Shown: positions 53,089 to 60,548 of the stretch, one piece after another | Numbering within the stretch: position 1 is the stretch's first letter | Layout of the letters: the number at the start of each line of letters is the position of its first letter | Assembly: GCA_964425135.1 (NCBI GenBank) | Contig: CAYRKW010000001.1 | Coordinates: 49,135-113,134 of the forward strand | Origin: CAYLLD01 sp964425135 | Lineage (GTDB): Bacteria; Pseudomonadota; Alphaproteobacteria; Rhodobacterales; Rhodobacteraceae | DNA: 64,000 nt | Reading direction: 5' to 3' | Position numbers and translations under genes: made by a program | Notes under the pieces: model-generated | The model's database searches: none | What the model saw: the letters and a program-made list of their open reading frames with translations, nothing else | What the model was told of the DNA's origin: nothing

Positions 53089-53164
53089 TGCATCCGCACG
53101 GCGCTTTTTCACCCCAGATGTGCTTTGCTTGGCGCAAAATCCGCTGCTTGGAGCGATATAACAT

Positions 53165-54055
53165 ATGATTTGGAGTGTTGCGCTTATCCTCGCCCTAGGG
53201 ATCGTGCTCTTCATCTGGGCCGCCTGGATTGAGCCGCGCCGAATAGTTATCCGGCATGAGCGTTTTGCCCTGCCCAAACTCGACGCACCGCTTACGCTGT
53301 GCCTGATCGGCGATGTGCAGCCCAATGTCTATCACTGGAATGGCGCACGTCTGGCGGCTCTTTTTCAGCGTGTCAAACGCGAGCATGACCTGCAAATTGT
53401 GCTATGGCTTGGCGATTACTACAACGCGCCGACTGATTTTTTGAAGGATTATGTCGATAAAAATCAAGGCGTTGCTGACTGGCTCAACAAGCGTCTTACG
53501 CCGATGTCCCAGATAGCAGGGGCGATGGGAGAGCTTAAGGGCACCTTGGGAAGTTATGCCATTTTGGGCAACCATGATTGGGCGTGGTCCGGGGATCAAA
53601 CACGGGCTGCGCTCGAAGAGGTGGGCATTTCTGTACTGCAAGATGCGGTTGCAAATGTACCCGTTCCAGGCACGACGCAAATGCTCCAGATCGTTGGATA
53701 TGAGGATATATCTTCGGGAATTCGTGTTTCGGAACAAGAAGTTCACGCAAAACTGGACGATAGCCTGCCGCAGATTTGTCTGAGCCATTCGCCCGATGCG
53801 TTTGCGGAACTTCAAAGTGGTCCGGCGTTGATGGTTTCGGGGCATACGCATGGCGGGCAGGTGTGTTTGCCGTTTGTGGGGCCAATTGTTCTGCCTGTTG
53901 AGCATCGCGAATATGTACGTGGCTGGTATGAGCGGGCAGGGCGGTTCTTGTTCGTGACGTCGGGAATGGGAACATCTTTGCCGCCTTTTCGCTTTATGGT
54001 GCCACCAGAAATTGTCATACTTACACTTGAACCCGAGCGGCAGACTAAAATGTGA
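53165..54055 (+). CDS. Membrane-anchored metallophosphoesterase (YaeI-like)
   Basis: A 296-residue calcineurin-type phosphoesterase with an N-terminal membrane anchor (IWSVALILALGIVLFIWAAWI). Metal-site motifs are LWLGDYYN, ILGNHDWAW, CLSHSPDAF and VSGHTHGGQVCLP. The first motif reads GDVQPN where the family normally has D-x-H, so one metal ligand is replaced by Gln. The end PPEIVILTL is typical of YaeI-type proteins. The next gene's ATG follows its stop directly. Confidence 0.85.
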   Translation: MIWSVALILALGIVLFIWAAWIEPRRIVIRHERFALPKLDAPLTLCLIGDVQPNVYHWNGARLAALFQRVKREHDLQIVLWLGDYYNAPTDFLKDYVDKNQGVADWLNKRLTPMSQIAGAMGELKGTLGSYAILGNHDWAWSGDQTRAALEEVGISVLQDAVANVPVPGTTQMLQIVGYEDISSGIRVSEQEVHAKLDDSLPQICLSHSPDAFAELQSGPALMVSGHTHGGQVCLPFVGPIVLPVEHREYVRGWYERAGRFLFVTSGMGTSLPPFRFMVPPEIVILTLEPERQTKM

Positions 54056-54334
54056 ATGAAACCAATGCTTAAACAGCAACTTGAAGGCGATCCACGCGGC
54101 CTGATTTTTGAAAGTTACCGGATCGATGGGATCGGACCAGAAGAGTGCCGCTCGATCTTTCTGGACTGGGCACTCGGCGTGCCAGCAGGCGAGGATGAAC
54201 GGGGGTATATCTCGGGATATCTGGCGAAATATGAGCCGAAATTCCCGGATCACCCCATGACGAAAGTCCTCAAAGATGCGTTAGAGGCACCGAGGAAAAC
54301 CAAGCGGCGCGGCGGGGCGCGCGGGCGTCGGTAG
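54056..54334 (+). CDS. Small basic-tailed protein of unknown function
   Basis: A 92-residue protein I do not recognise. The body is mildly acidic and helical (IGPEECRSIFLDWALGVPAGED), and the tail is strongly basic (PRKTKRRGGARGRR), as in nucleic-acid-binding tails. ATG 54056 immediately follows the stop of the phosphoesterase gene, so they are translationally coupled. A perfect 9-bp hairpin lies downstream. Confidence 0.7.
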   Translation: MKPMLKQQLEGDPRGLIFESYRIDGIGPEECRSIFLDWALGVPAGEDERGYISGYLAKYEPKFPDHPMTKVLKDALEAPRKTKRRGGARGRR

Positions 54335-54360
54335 GATCAAGTTGTCAAGGGAAAGAGGTG

Positions 54361-54385
54361 ATTGCAGCGACCGAGCCGCTGCAAT
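54361..54385. terminator. Bidirectional hairpin terminator between small gene and csp
   Basis: ATTGCAGCG (54361-54369) and CGCTGCAAT (54377-54385) form a perfect 9-bp stem around ACCGAGC. It lies between the convergent 92-residue-protein gene and the cold-shock gene. A short T-run follows on the plus strand only. Confidence 0.65.
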
Positions 54386-54406
54386 TTGTCGTTATCAATC
54401 AGGTAC

Positions 54407-54616
54407 TTAGTCAGCCAGTACGAGATTTGTGGCGCTTTCGCGGCCATCACGACCTGCTTCGAGGTCATATGTGATTTTCTGGTCGTCTGCCAAACCGGTG
54501 AGGCCAGCACGCTCGACTGCAGAAATATGCACAAACACATCTTTGCCGCCTTCATCCGGTTGAATGAAGCCGAAGCCTTTGGTTGTGTTAAACCATTTAA
54601 CGGTGCCCTTAGCCAT
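54407..54616 (-). CDS. Cold-shock domain protein (CspA family)
   Basis: A 69-residue OB-fold protein. GTVKWFNTTKGFGFIQPDEGGKDVFVH contains RNP1 (KGFGFI) and RNP2 (VFVHI), which bind single-stranded RNA or DNA. I start it at ATG 54616 (MAKGTVKWFN), 9 nt after AAGGAG; the upstream in-frame ATG at 54625 abuts that site. The leader is long (about 110 nt from the predicted promoter) with a hairpin, as in cold-inducible csp genes. It acts as an RNA chaperone. Confidence 0.95.
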   Translation of the reverse strand: MAKGTVKWFNTTKGFGFIQPDEGGKDVFVHISAVERAGLTGLADDQKITYDLEAGRDGRESATNLVLAD

Positions 54617-54662
54617 ATCCGTCATCTCCTTGTTTTGTAACGCACTTTTTGCCGTTACCCGT

Positions 54663-54692
54663 CTACAGTTCTTAGCTTGATCGAAACTGTAG
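54663..54692 (-). promoter_or_regulatory. Leader hairpin in the csp 5' untranslated region
   Basis: CTACAGTT (54663-54670) and AACTGTAG (54685-54692) form a perfect 8-bp dyad with a 14-base loop in the leader between the candidate promoter and the start codon. It could be a temperature-sensitive or mRNA-stability element. Confidence 0.45.
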
Positions 54693-54734
54693 CCGTGGGG
54701 AGACAGAATAGATGAGCAATAGTGTAGTCACCCT

Positions 54735-54763
54735 CATATAGGCTCAATAGGGCGCTTCAACAA
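54735..54763 (-). promoter_or_regulatory. Candidate promoter of csp
   Basis: On the minus strand TTGTTG (54758-54763) and TATATG (54735-54740) are spaced 17 bp. It would give a leader of about 110 nt. The array of ATGCACA repeats begins 59 bp upstream of the -35 element. Confidence 0.5.
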
Positions 54764-54821
54764 GGGATCAATGTTAATCAGCGTCAAGCGGCATGGCTTG
54801 GCCGATACGGTAAAAAGGGCG

Positions 54822-54872
54822 ATGCACATCCCATGCACAGTCTATGCACAATGTATGCACAGTCGAATGCAC
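54822..54872 (+). repeat. Array of five ATGCACA-like heptamers, 11-bp phased (array 2)
   Basis: Perfect ATGCAC cores start at 54822, 54833, 54844, 54855 and 54867, so spacing is 11, 11, 11, 12 bp; four of the five are followed by A. The spacers are unrelated except for short similarities to array 1 (14595-14645), which has the identical spacing in the opposite orientation. The array lies in a 408-bp gap between the TfoX-like gene and csp. The core plus flanks is close to a DnaA box (TTATNCACA) with one or two mismatches. Nothing else in the gap looks like a gene. Confidence 0.85.
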
Positions 54873-55024
54873 GGTCGGGATTTTGCGGGAACGGTTGTGG
54901 CGCGATGGTTGCTGTTGGCCGCACTTTGCAGCGCTGATCGTGCACTGTCGAGATGTGTTTGAGGAGGGGGCATGACTGTCCGCAGACGGTGGATTTTCCA
55001 AATCAACAAACCCCGCACGAAAAT

Positions 55025-55378
55025 CTATTTGGCAGCAAGCGCGCCAACAAAATCGAAGCACAGCCTCAAAATTTCATCGCGCCGCGCATCATCCTCGAAC
55101 ACCTCATCGGCCACATCGACCATGCCGCCCATCGGGCGTCCGGTAAAGGACAGAGGTGAGATGCCGTCGAGCGCCAGCGCTGCGTCCATATTGTCTTTGC
55201 CCACACGCGCCATGCCGCCCTTGGTGTGAACGCCGCACAGCATGTTGCCGCGATACATGAAGCACAGTCCGCCGAACATCTTGCGCTCGGTGATCCCGTC
55301 GTAATGCGCCAGGTGATCGCGCAAAAGCTGCGCTTGCCCTTCGTCATACGCTATCTCGCCCCTCCCATGTGATTGCAA
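55025..55378 (-). CDS. TfoX N-terminal-domain protein
   Basis: The protein has the TfoX/Sxy N-terminal domain: GITERKMFGGLCFMYRGNMLCGVHTKGGMARVG, then SFTGRPMGGMVDVADE. Its C-terminus ends FVGALAAK. The start is uncertain. By alignment with relatives I would expect an M-A-Y-D-E-G start, but the codon at that place (55352-55354) is ATA, preceded by GGGAGGGG. The nearest in-frame accepted codon is TTG 55378, used here, giving 117 residues. Function in this group is unknown; in E. coli Sxy co-activates competence genes. Confidence 0.75.
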   Translation of the reverse strand: MQSHGRGEIAYDEGQAQLLRDHLAHYDGITERKMFGGLCFMYRGNMLCGVHTKGGMARVGKDNMDAALALDGISPLSFTGRPMGGMVDVADEVFEDDARRDEILRLCFDFVGALAAK

Positions 55379-55428
55379 AACCTGCGCGCCAACACTAACA
55401 AGCGGGCGCGAAATTTGGAAAGTCCGAT

Positions 55429-56187
55429 ATGTCCGGCACAGATCACAGCAAAGACGAAGGATGGCTTGGCGCTCAGCCGCTGACGGTATTGGTGCGTCCG
55501 CAGATGGGGGAAAATATAGGGGCTGCTGCGCGGGCGATGTGGAATTTCGGGCTGGACCGCATGCGGATTGTCGCGCCTCGCGATGGTTGGCCGAATGAGC
55601 GGGCGGTGGCCATGGCCTCTGGGGCAGGGCGTGTTTTGGATAATGTGCAGTTGACCGATACGGTGGCAGCGGCCTGCGATGAGCTTCATTATGCCTATGC
55701 GACAACCGCGCGTGCGCGTGATTTGACCAAACCTGTCCTCTCGCCGCTAGAGGCGATGCAGGACGCGCGGGCGCGGATTGCAGACGGCCAGAGGGTCGGA
55801 ATTTTATATGGTCCGGAGCGGGCAGGGTTGGAGAATGAGGACGTGGCGCAGGCAAATGCGTTGATCTCCGTGCCGGTAAACCCGGCCTTTGGCTCTCTCA
55901 ATCTGGCGCAATGCGTTCTGCTGGTCTCCTATGAATGGGGACGAGTGCGGTTTGATCTGCCGCAGGCACAGACAAGCGAGCGTGCGACGACTGGCGAGAT
56001 GGATCATCTGCTGGCGCGGCTTGAGACGCGGCTCGATGATGCCGGTTTCTTCTTTCCAGCCGACAAAGCGACATCCATGCGGGTCAATCTGCGCAATATG
56101 TTCTCGCGGCTGGATCTGAGCTCGGCCGATGTGCGGATTTTGCACGGGATCGTCAAAACGCTGGGGCGCGACAATCCTACGCGCTGA
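55429..56187 (+). CDS. trmJ: tRNA/rRNA methyltransferase of SPOUT class (TrmJ-like)
   Basis: A 252-residue SpoU/TrmH-class protein. LVRPQMGENIGAAARAMWNFGL is the first SPOUT motif, VGILYGPERAGLENEDV the second and ISVPVNPAFGSLNLAQCVLLVSYE the third, forming the trefoil-knot SAM site. The short C-terminal helical extension matches TrmJ, which 2'-O-methylates tRNA position 32. ATG 55429 follows GGAAAG. Diverges from the TfoX-like gene and is followed 59 bp later by the heme A synthase gene. Confidence 0.88.
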   Translation: MSGTDHSKDEGWLGAQPLTVLVRPQMGENIGAAARAMWNFGLDRMRIVAPRDGWPNERAVAMASGAGRVLDNVQLTDTVAAACDELHYAYATTARARDLTKPVLSPLEAMQDARARIADGQRVGILYGPERAGLENEDVAQANALISVPVNPAFGSLNLAQCVLLVSYEWGRVRFDLPQAQTSERATTGEMDHLLARLETRLDDAGFFFPADKATSMRVNLRNMFSRLDLSSADVRILHGIVKTLGRDNPTR

Positions 56188-56246
56188 AGGATTGCCCTGC
56201 GCGTCTATCTTTGGCAGATATCCGCAGAGTTTGGGAGCGATGTGAT

Positions 56247-57386
56247 ATGAGCGGCAATCGGAATATCTTCGAAGAGGTTGGCGAAAGCACCAAAGCGGAA
56301 GTGCGGGCTGCACCGGCTCCGACCGATCTTGCGGATATGAGTGGGCGCAGGCAGGTCGCGCGATGGCTCTTTGTGCTTTTCCTGCTTTTGGTGGTGATGA
56401 TCCTTGTGGGCGGGTTGACGCGGCTCACGGACAGTGGTTTGTCGATCACTGAATGGGCGCCGATCTCGGGCGCGATCCCGCCGCTGACAGCTGCCGCTTG
56501 GGAGGCAGAATTCCTGAAGTATCAGGCCATTCCAGAGTTTCAGCTTGTGAATAAGAACATGAGCCTTGCGGACTTTAAGTATATTTACTGGTGGGAATGG
56601 GGGCATCGGCAGCTTGGCCGGGTGCTGGGTCTCGTTTGGGCGGCGGGATTTATCTGGTTTGCGGTCAAAAAAACCATCCCGCGCGGCTGGATGGTGCGGC
56701 TGGCGCTGCTCGGTGTTCTTGGCGGGCTGCAAGGGTTTATCGGCTGGTGGATGGTGTCATCTGGCCTCGAAGGGCGCGCGGTCGATGTGGCCTCGTATCG
56801 GCTGGCGACACATCTGGGGCTGGCCTTTGTCATTCTGGGTCTGATCATCTGGTATATGTTCCAGCTCAAGCGCCCTGAAATGGAGCTTTTTCAGGCACGT
56901 CGGCGACGCGAGACGGGGATGATGCCGATTGCCAATATTCTGGTCGGGCTGGTGTTTGTGCAAATCCTTCTGGGCGCGCTGGTGGCCGGGCTTGATGCCG
57001 GGCGCGGGTATATCGACTGGCCCTTGATGAACGGGCAAATCCTGCCTGATGAGAGCTTTGCGGACAGTCCCCTTTGGCGCAATTTCTTTGAAAACGAGGC
57101 GCTGACGCAGTTCAATCACCGGCTGGTGGGCTATGCGCTGCTGGCTTTTGCGGTCTTTGCGTTTTTGCGGGCGCGCGCGTCGGCGCTGACAGCTATTCGC
57201 AGCAATTTCAAATTCGCGCTGATCTTTATTTCAGCACAGGCGGTTTGGGGGATCATCACGGTGATCTATGCCGCGCCTTTGTCGCTGGCCATCGGGCATC
57301 AGCTGGGCGCGATACTGGTCTGGATCATTGTGTTGCGCGCGCGCTTTGAGGTCGTCTATCCCGGCGCGCAAAGCCTGCGCGCCTGA
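56247..57386 (+). CDS. ctaA: Heme A synthase (COX15/CtaA family)
   Basis: A 379-residue protein with eight likely membrane segments. Four conserved His are seen in WWEWGHRQLGRVLGLV, YRLATHLGLAFVILG, FNHRLVGYALLAF and LAIGHQLGAILV. GGLTRLTDSGLSITEWAPISGAIPP is the family signature. It oxidises heme O to heme A for aa3-type cytochrome oxidase, in the inner membrane. I chose ATG 56247 with GGGAG upstream, giving the polar N-terminus SGNRNIFEEV. The usual alphaproteobacterial type 2 CtaA pattern fits. Confidence 0.93.
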   Translation: MSGNRNIFEEVGESTKAEVRAAPAPTDLADMSGRRQVARWLFVLFLLLVVMILVGGLTRLTDSGLSITEWAPISGAIPPLTAAAWEAEFLKYQAIPEFQLVNKNMSLADFKYIYWWEWGHRQLGRVLGLVWAAGFIWFAVKKTIPRGWMVRLALLGVLGGLQGFIGWWMVSSGLEGRAVDVASYRLATHLGLAFVILGLIIWYMFQLKRPEMELFQARRRRETGMMPIANILVGLVFVQILLGALVAGLDAGRGYIDWPLMNGQILPDESFADSPLWRNFFENEALTQFNHRLVGYALLAFAVFAFLRARASALTAIRSNFKFALIFISAQAVWGIITVIYAAPLSLAIGHQLGAILVWIIVLRARFEVVYPGAQSLRA

Positions 57387-57456
57387 ACCCGTCCAGCCAA
57401 GCGGCGCGCGCGTGCCGCGCGCACGATTTAAAGGTGATATGCGCTCCCGCGCGGGG

Positions 57457-57480
57457 GAGTATTTTTGAAATGCGAAAATA
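57457..57480 (+). repeat. GAGTATTTTTG intergenic motif
   Basis: GAGTATTTTTGAAATGCGAA starts at 57457, after a CTCCCGCGCGGGGG palindrome-like run, between convergent ctaA and the PuuB-like gene. It resembles 16875-16894 and the ends of the 27866-28020 element. Confidence 0.5.
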
Positions 57481-57497
57481 GCGCGTTTGTGCGCTGG

Positions 57498-58814
57498 CTA
57501 CACTTCGTGGCGGTTTTTGAATTTCTCCCAGCCAATGCGGGCGCGCACGCCTAGGTTCATCAATGTTCTTGGCGGCATATGAGCGGGCGTTCCAAGCGCT
57601 TGCATATCTGCAATCAATGGATTGTCGCGCCCGCTGGCCAGATCGGCACAGAGCATGCCCGACACCGTGCCTTTGTTCACGCCGATGGCGTTTTGGCAGG
57701 CTGAGACCCAGACGCCGGAGGCCAGTTGTCCGAAGGCAGGCGCGCCGTTGCGGGTCATAGCAACATAGCCGGTCCATGAGCTCTCGATATCCAGATCGGG
57801 AACGGACGGGAATCTATCGTGCAGGAGTGCGCGGTGAACGTCAGATTTTTTCTTCAATGCTTCGGGGGATGTTGCCTGGCGCGGCGCGGCATGAATGTCG
57901 TGTCGGATCAGGAGCCTGTGATCCTTGGTGTAGCGCATGGTGATCGAGCCAAAAGCGTTGGCCGGGGTGACGCCCCAAGGTTTTTCCACGCCAAAGGCGG
58001 CTTGTTCGTCGGGTGTCATGGGGCGGGTCAGGCTGGCGTGGGCGGCGAGGTGGAAGAGCTGTTTTTCGAGAAAGCCGAACTGTTCGGTAAAACCGTTGGT
58101 GGCAAGGATGGTTTTGGGGGCGCGCAACTCGCCTTCGGGGGTTTTGACGGTCGTGCCATTGGAATAATCGATCTCCAGCACCGGGGAGTTTTCGTAGATC
58201 GTCACGTTCTCGGGCAGGCTGTCGGCGAGACCGCGCACCAGAGCAGCCGGGTTCATCAGAACGCATCCGGGCGTGTAAACCGCGTGGGCGAAATGGGCGG
58301 TGCCGAGTTTTTTCTTGAGGGTTGATGCATCGACCCACTCATATGGCTCTTCGAGCATGTCGAGTGCATCAGCGAAGGGTTTGAGCATCGCTTCTGTCCC
58401 GCGGTCGGTCACAGCGGTCTGATATTTGCCATCGCGCGACCAGTCGCAGTCGATGTTGTGATCCTTCACCTGTTTTTCGAGATAGGCGATGGCAGCGCGG
58501 GCAAGGCGCAAATAGGCGTGGCTGGCGTGCAGCTCGTCAAGGCTGGAGGAGACCAGATGCGGCAGGTCGATTGCAAAGCCCGAATTGCGCCCCGAAGCGT
58601 TCTCGCCGCACCGATGCGCCTCCAGGAGCGCGATTTTGTCGTTCGGGTTGTTCTGGGCAAGGCGGCGGGCGGCGGCAAGGCCGGCAAAGCCGCCACCGAT
58701 CACCAGCCAATCGGCGCGGGCATCGCTTTTGAGCGGCGCATGGGGCGTGCGCGCAGGCAGACAGGCGCTCCAGCCATTTGTGTTGTCGTTTTGCGGAAGT
58801 CGCGCGATTTTCAT
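57498..58814 (-). CDS. FAD-dependent oxidoreductase (DAO family, PuuB-like)
   Basis: A 438-residue D-amino-acid-oxidase-type enzyme. ADWLVIGGGFAGLAAARRLAQ (about residues 34-54) is the FAD-binding Rossmann motif and LLEAHRCGENASGRNSGFAID the next family element; the end reads VWVSACQNAIGVNKGTVSGMLCADLASG. Length and the ASGRNSGF segment match gamma-glutamylputrescine oxidase PuuB. Other amine oxidases share this. It is coupled by a four-base overlap with the cupin gene and would complement the PuuA-like genes 17 kb away. Confidence 0.85.
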   Translation of the reverse strand: MKIARLPQNDNTNGWSACLPARTPHAPLKSDARADWLVIGGGFAGLAAARRLAQNNPNDKIALLEAHRCGENASGRNSGFAIDLPHLVSSSLDELHASHAYLRLARAAIAYLEKQVKDHNIDCDWSRDGKYQTAVTDRGTEAMLKPFADALDMLEEPYEWVDASTLKKKLGTAHFAHAVYTPGCVLMNPAALVRGLADSLPENVTIYENSPVLEIDYSNGTTVKTPEGELRAPKTILATNGFTEQFGFLEKQLFHLAAHASLTRPMTPDEQAAFGVEKPWGVTPANAFGSITMRYTKDHRLLIRHDIHAAPRQATSPEALKKKSDVHRALLHDRFPSVPDLDIESSWTGYVAMTRNGAPAFGQLASGVWVSACQNAIGVNKGTVSGMLCADLASGRDNPLIADMQALGTPAHMPPRTLMNLGVRARIGWEKFKNRHEV

Positions 58815-59161
58815 GTGGCGTCTGCCCAATTGGCGGGGTGGATGGCGTAGAAAATGAGGGCGCTTTGAGCGATATAGGTGAGCGATGTGCCGATGGGCAG
58901 CCAGATGGACCCGCCTTGATCGATCACATGGTTGGTGCCGTCGATCCGCACGGTTAATTGGCCTTCGAGCACTGTCACCACTTCGTCATATTTGATGGTC
59001 CATGGGATTTCGGCGTTTGTCAGGCGGCCATAGCCAGCGCCAAGACTGGTACCTTGATCGGGGCCGCAGATGACCGAAACCTGCGCCTGATCGCCATATT
59101 CAAACCTCGGGCTGAAAGCGGCGTCTTTGGGGGATGTCACAAATGGTGCTGGCTTATCCAT
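58811..59161 (-). CDS. Small cupin-fold protein (EutQ-like)
   Basis: A 116-residue cupin. WTIKYDEVVTVLEGQLTVRIDGTNHVIDQGGSIWLPIGTSL shows the beta-barrel pattern with G-x-L and P-x-G turns; the usual metal-binding His pairs are largely missing. It resembles EutQ-type and other sugar/amine accessory cupins. ATG 59161. It is the first gene of a two-gene unit with the FAD oxidoreductase and diverges from the Rieske gene. Confidence 0.78.
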   Translation of the reverse strand: MDKPAPFVTSPKDAAFSPRFEYGDQAQVSVICGPDQGTSLGAGYGRLTNAEIPWTIKYDEVVTVLEGQLTVRIDGTNHVIDQGGSIWLPIGTSLTYIAQSALIFYAIHPANWADAT

Positions 59162-59279
59162 TGGCGTGCTCCTTGATGTGTTTTCGTGCAGGATAGGAAA
59201 GAGTACAGGCACGCGCAATCGATGGGTGACGCATGGCTTTAATGCGGTTAAGGTGTCTCGCGAAAAAGAGAGAATTGTG

Positions 59280-60413
59280 ATGACACGACTTGAGAGCGGA
59301 ATTGATCCGGTTGCCGAGCTGCGCGCCAATGTTGCGGTGCCTTTTGAGCGCGCCCATGCGATGCCACGCTCGGTCTATACCTCACAGATGTTTTGCGATC
59401 TGGAAGTGGATCGAATTTTCGCGCGGGAATGGCTTTGTGCGGGGCGATCCTCAGCGCTCAAACATCCGGGCGATTACACGACGATGGAGATTGCCGGTCA
59501 GCCTATTATCGTGCTGCGCGATCGTGACGGTGGCTTGCGGGCCATGTCGAACGTGTGCCGCCACCGCATGTCGACGCTGTTGCAGGGGCGGGGCAATACA
59601 AGCTCGATTGTCTGTCCCTATCATGCCTGGACGTATGGGCTGGACGGTCAGCTGCGCGGTGCGCCCGCGATGATGCACAATGAGGCGTTTGAGCGCGATA
59701 AAATCTGCTTACCGCGCGTGCGATGTGAGGACTGGCGGGGCTGGATTATGGTGACGCTCAATCCGGATGCTACGCCGTTGGACGCCGCGCTGAGTGAGGT
59801 GGATGATCTGGTCGGGCACTACGGGATGGAGCTTTATGAGGAGACATTTCGGGAGACCTATCGCTGGAACACCAACTGGAAGGTTCTGGCCGAGAATTTC
59901 ATGGAGAGCTACCATTTGCCAGTGTGCCACGAGGGGACTATCGGGGGGACGGTTGATCTGGCGCAGATGGAATGCCCAGCGGGGATGGAGGCGTTTAATT
60001 ATCATTGGATATTGAAAAATGAGAGTTTTGCCCTGACGCTCGCCCATCCCAACAACACGCGGCTTTCTGGCGAGGATCGGCGCAAAACGTATTTATTGTC
60101 GATATATCCGGCGCTGATGATCACACTGACGCCGGGCTATTTCTGGTATCTGTCGCTTCATCCTGACGGGCCAGAGCATGTGAATATTCTATATGGTGGG
60201 GGGCTTGCGCCGGAGTTTGTTGAGGATCCGTCATCCGAGGCGCATTTCGCGGAATTGAAGTCGGTGCTTGATGCGGTGAATGACGAGGACAAGGGCTGCA
60301 CCGAGAAGGTGTATCGGGGGCTTTGCTCTGATATGGCCAAGCCCGGGCCATTGTCGCATCTGGAGCGCCCGAATTTCGAGTTTGCGCAGTATATCTCGCG
60401 GATGGTCGGGTAG
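59280..60413 (+). CDS. Rieske [2Fe-2S] non-heme iron oxygenase, alpha subunit
   Basis: A 377-residue oxygenase alpha subunit. The Rieske cluster ligands are Cys93, His95, Cys112 and His115 in VCRHRM and CPYHAWTYG. The mononuclear iron site is visible in WKVLAENFMESYHLPVCHEG (His212 and His217). This set occurs in enzymes that demethylate or hydroxylate betaines, carnitine and choline as well as aromatics. No reductase or ferredoxin gene is beside it. ATG 59280 is preceded by AGAGAG. It diverges from the cupin/PuuB-like pair, so an amine or betaine substrate is plausible. Confidence 0.88.
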   Translation: MTRLESGIDPVAELRANVAVPFERAHAMPRSVYTSQMFCDLEVDRIFAREWLCAGRSSALKHPGDYTTMEIAGQPIIVLRDRDGGLRAMSNVCRHRMSTLLQGRGNTSSIVCPYHAWTYGLDGQLRGAPAMMHNEAFERDKICLPRVRCEDWRGWIMVTLNPDATPLDAALSEVDDLVGHYGMELYEETFRETYRWNTNWKVLAENFMESYHLPVCHEGTIGGTVDLAQMECPAGMEAFNYHWILKNESFALTLAHPNNTRLSGEDRRKTYLLSIYPALMITLTPGYFWYLSLHPDGPEHVNILYGGGLAPEFVEDPSSEAHFAELKSVLDAVNDEDKGCTEKVYRGLCSDMAKPGPLSHLERPNFEFAQYISRMVG

Positions 60414-60437
60414 CGATGCGTTTTGCAATCAAGCGGT

Positions 60438-60455
60438 GAGCCGCTGGCGCGGCTC
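60438..60455 (+). terminator. Hairpin after the Rieske oxygenase gene
   Basis: GAGCCGC (60438-60444) pairs with GCGGCTC (60449-60455) around TGGC. It lies 25 bp after the stop; only a weak T-rich stretch follows, so termination strength is uncertain. Confidence 0.55.
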
Positions 60456-60486
60456 GCGTTATTGGTTTTGCGCTTTCGCGCGCAGC

Positions 60487-60508
60487 GGGATATTTTTGAA
60501 CCAAAGAA
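60487..60508 (+). repeat. GATATTTTTG intergenic motif
   Basis: GGGATATTTTTGAACCAAAG starts at 60487 in the gap between the convergent Rieske and gpsA genes. It is a divergent relative of the GAGTATTTTTG motifs at 16875, 27866 and 57457. Confidence 0.4.
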
Positions 60509-60548
60509 CTGTGTCGATTTTTGTGGCTCAGATTTCTTGGGCGGTGCT

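Noticed and set aside
54822..54872. Array as a plasmid-type replication origin
   Set aside because: No replication initiator gene nearby and surrounding genes are chromosomal housekeeping genes.
54771..54962. 63-residue reading frame across the ATGCACA array
   Set aside because: No ribosome-binding site, composition driven by the repeat itself, and no recognisable protein features.
54972..55229. 85-residue frame with GAGGAGGGGG upstream
   Set aside because: Good ribosome-binding-like sequence but it lies antisense to the TfoX-like gene, and the Ser/Ala/Pro-rich product looks like a shadow frame.
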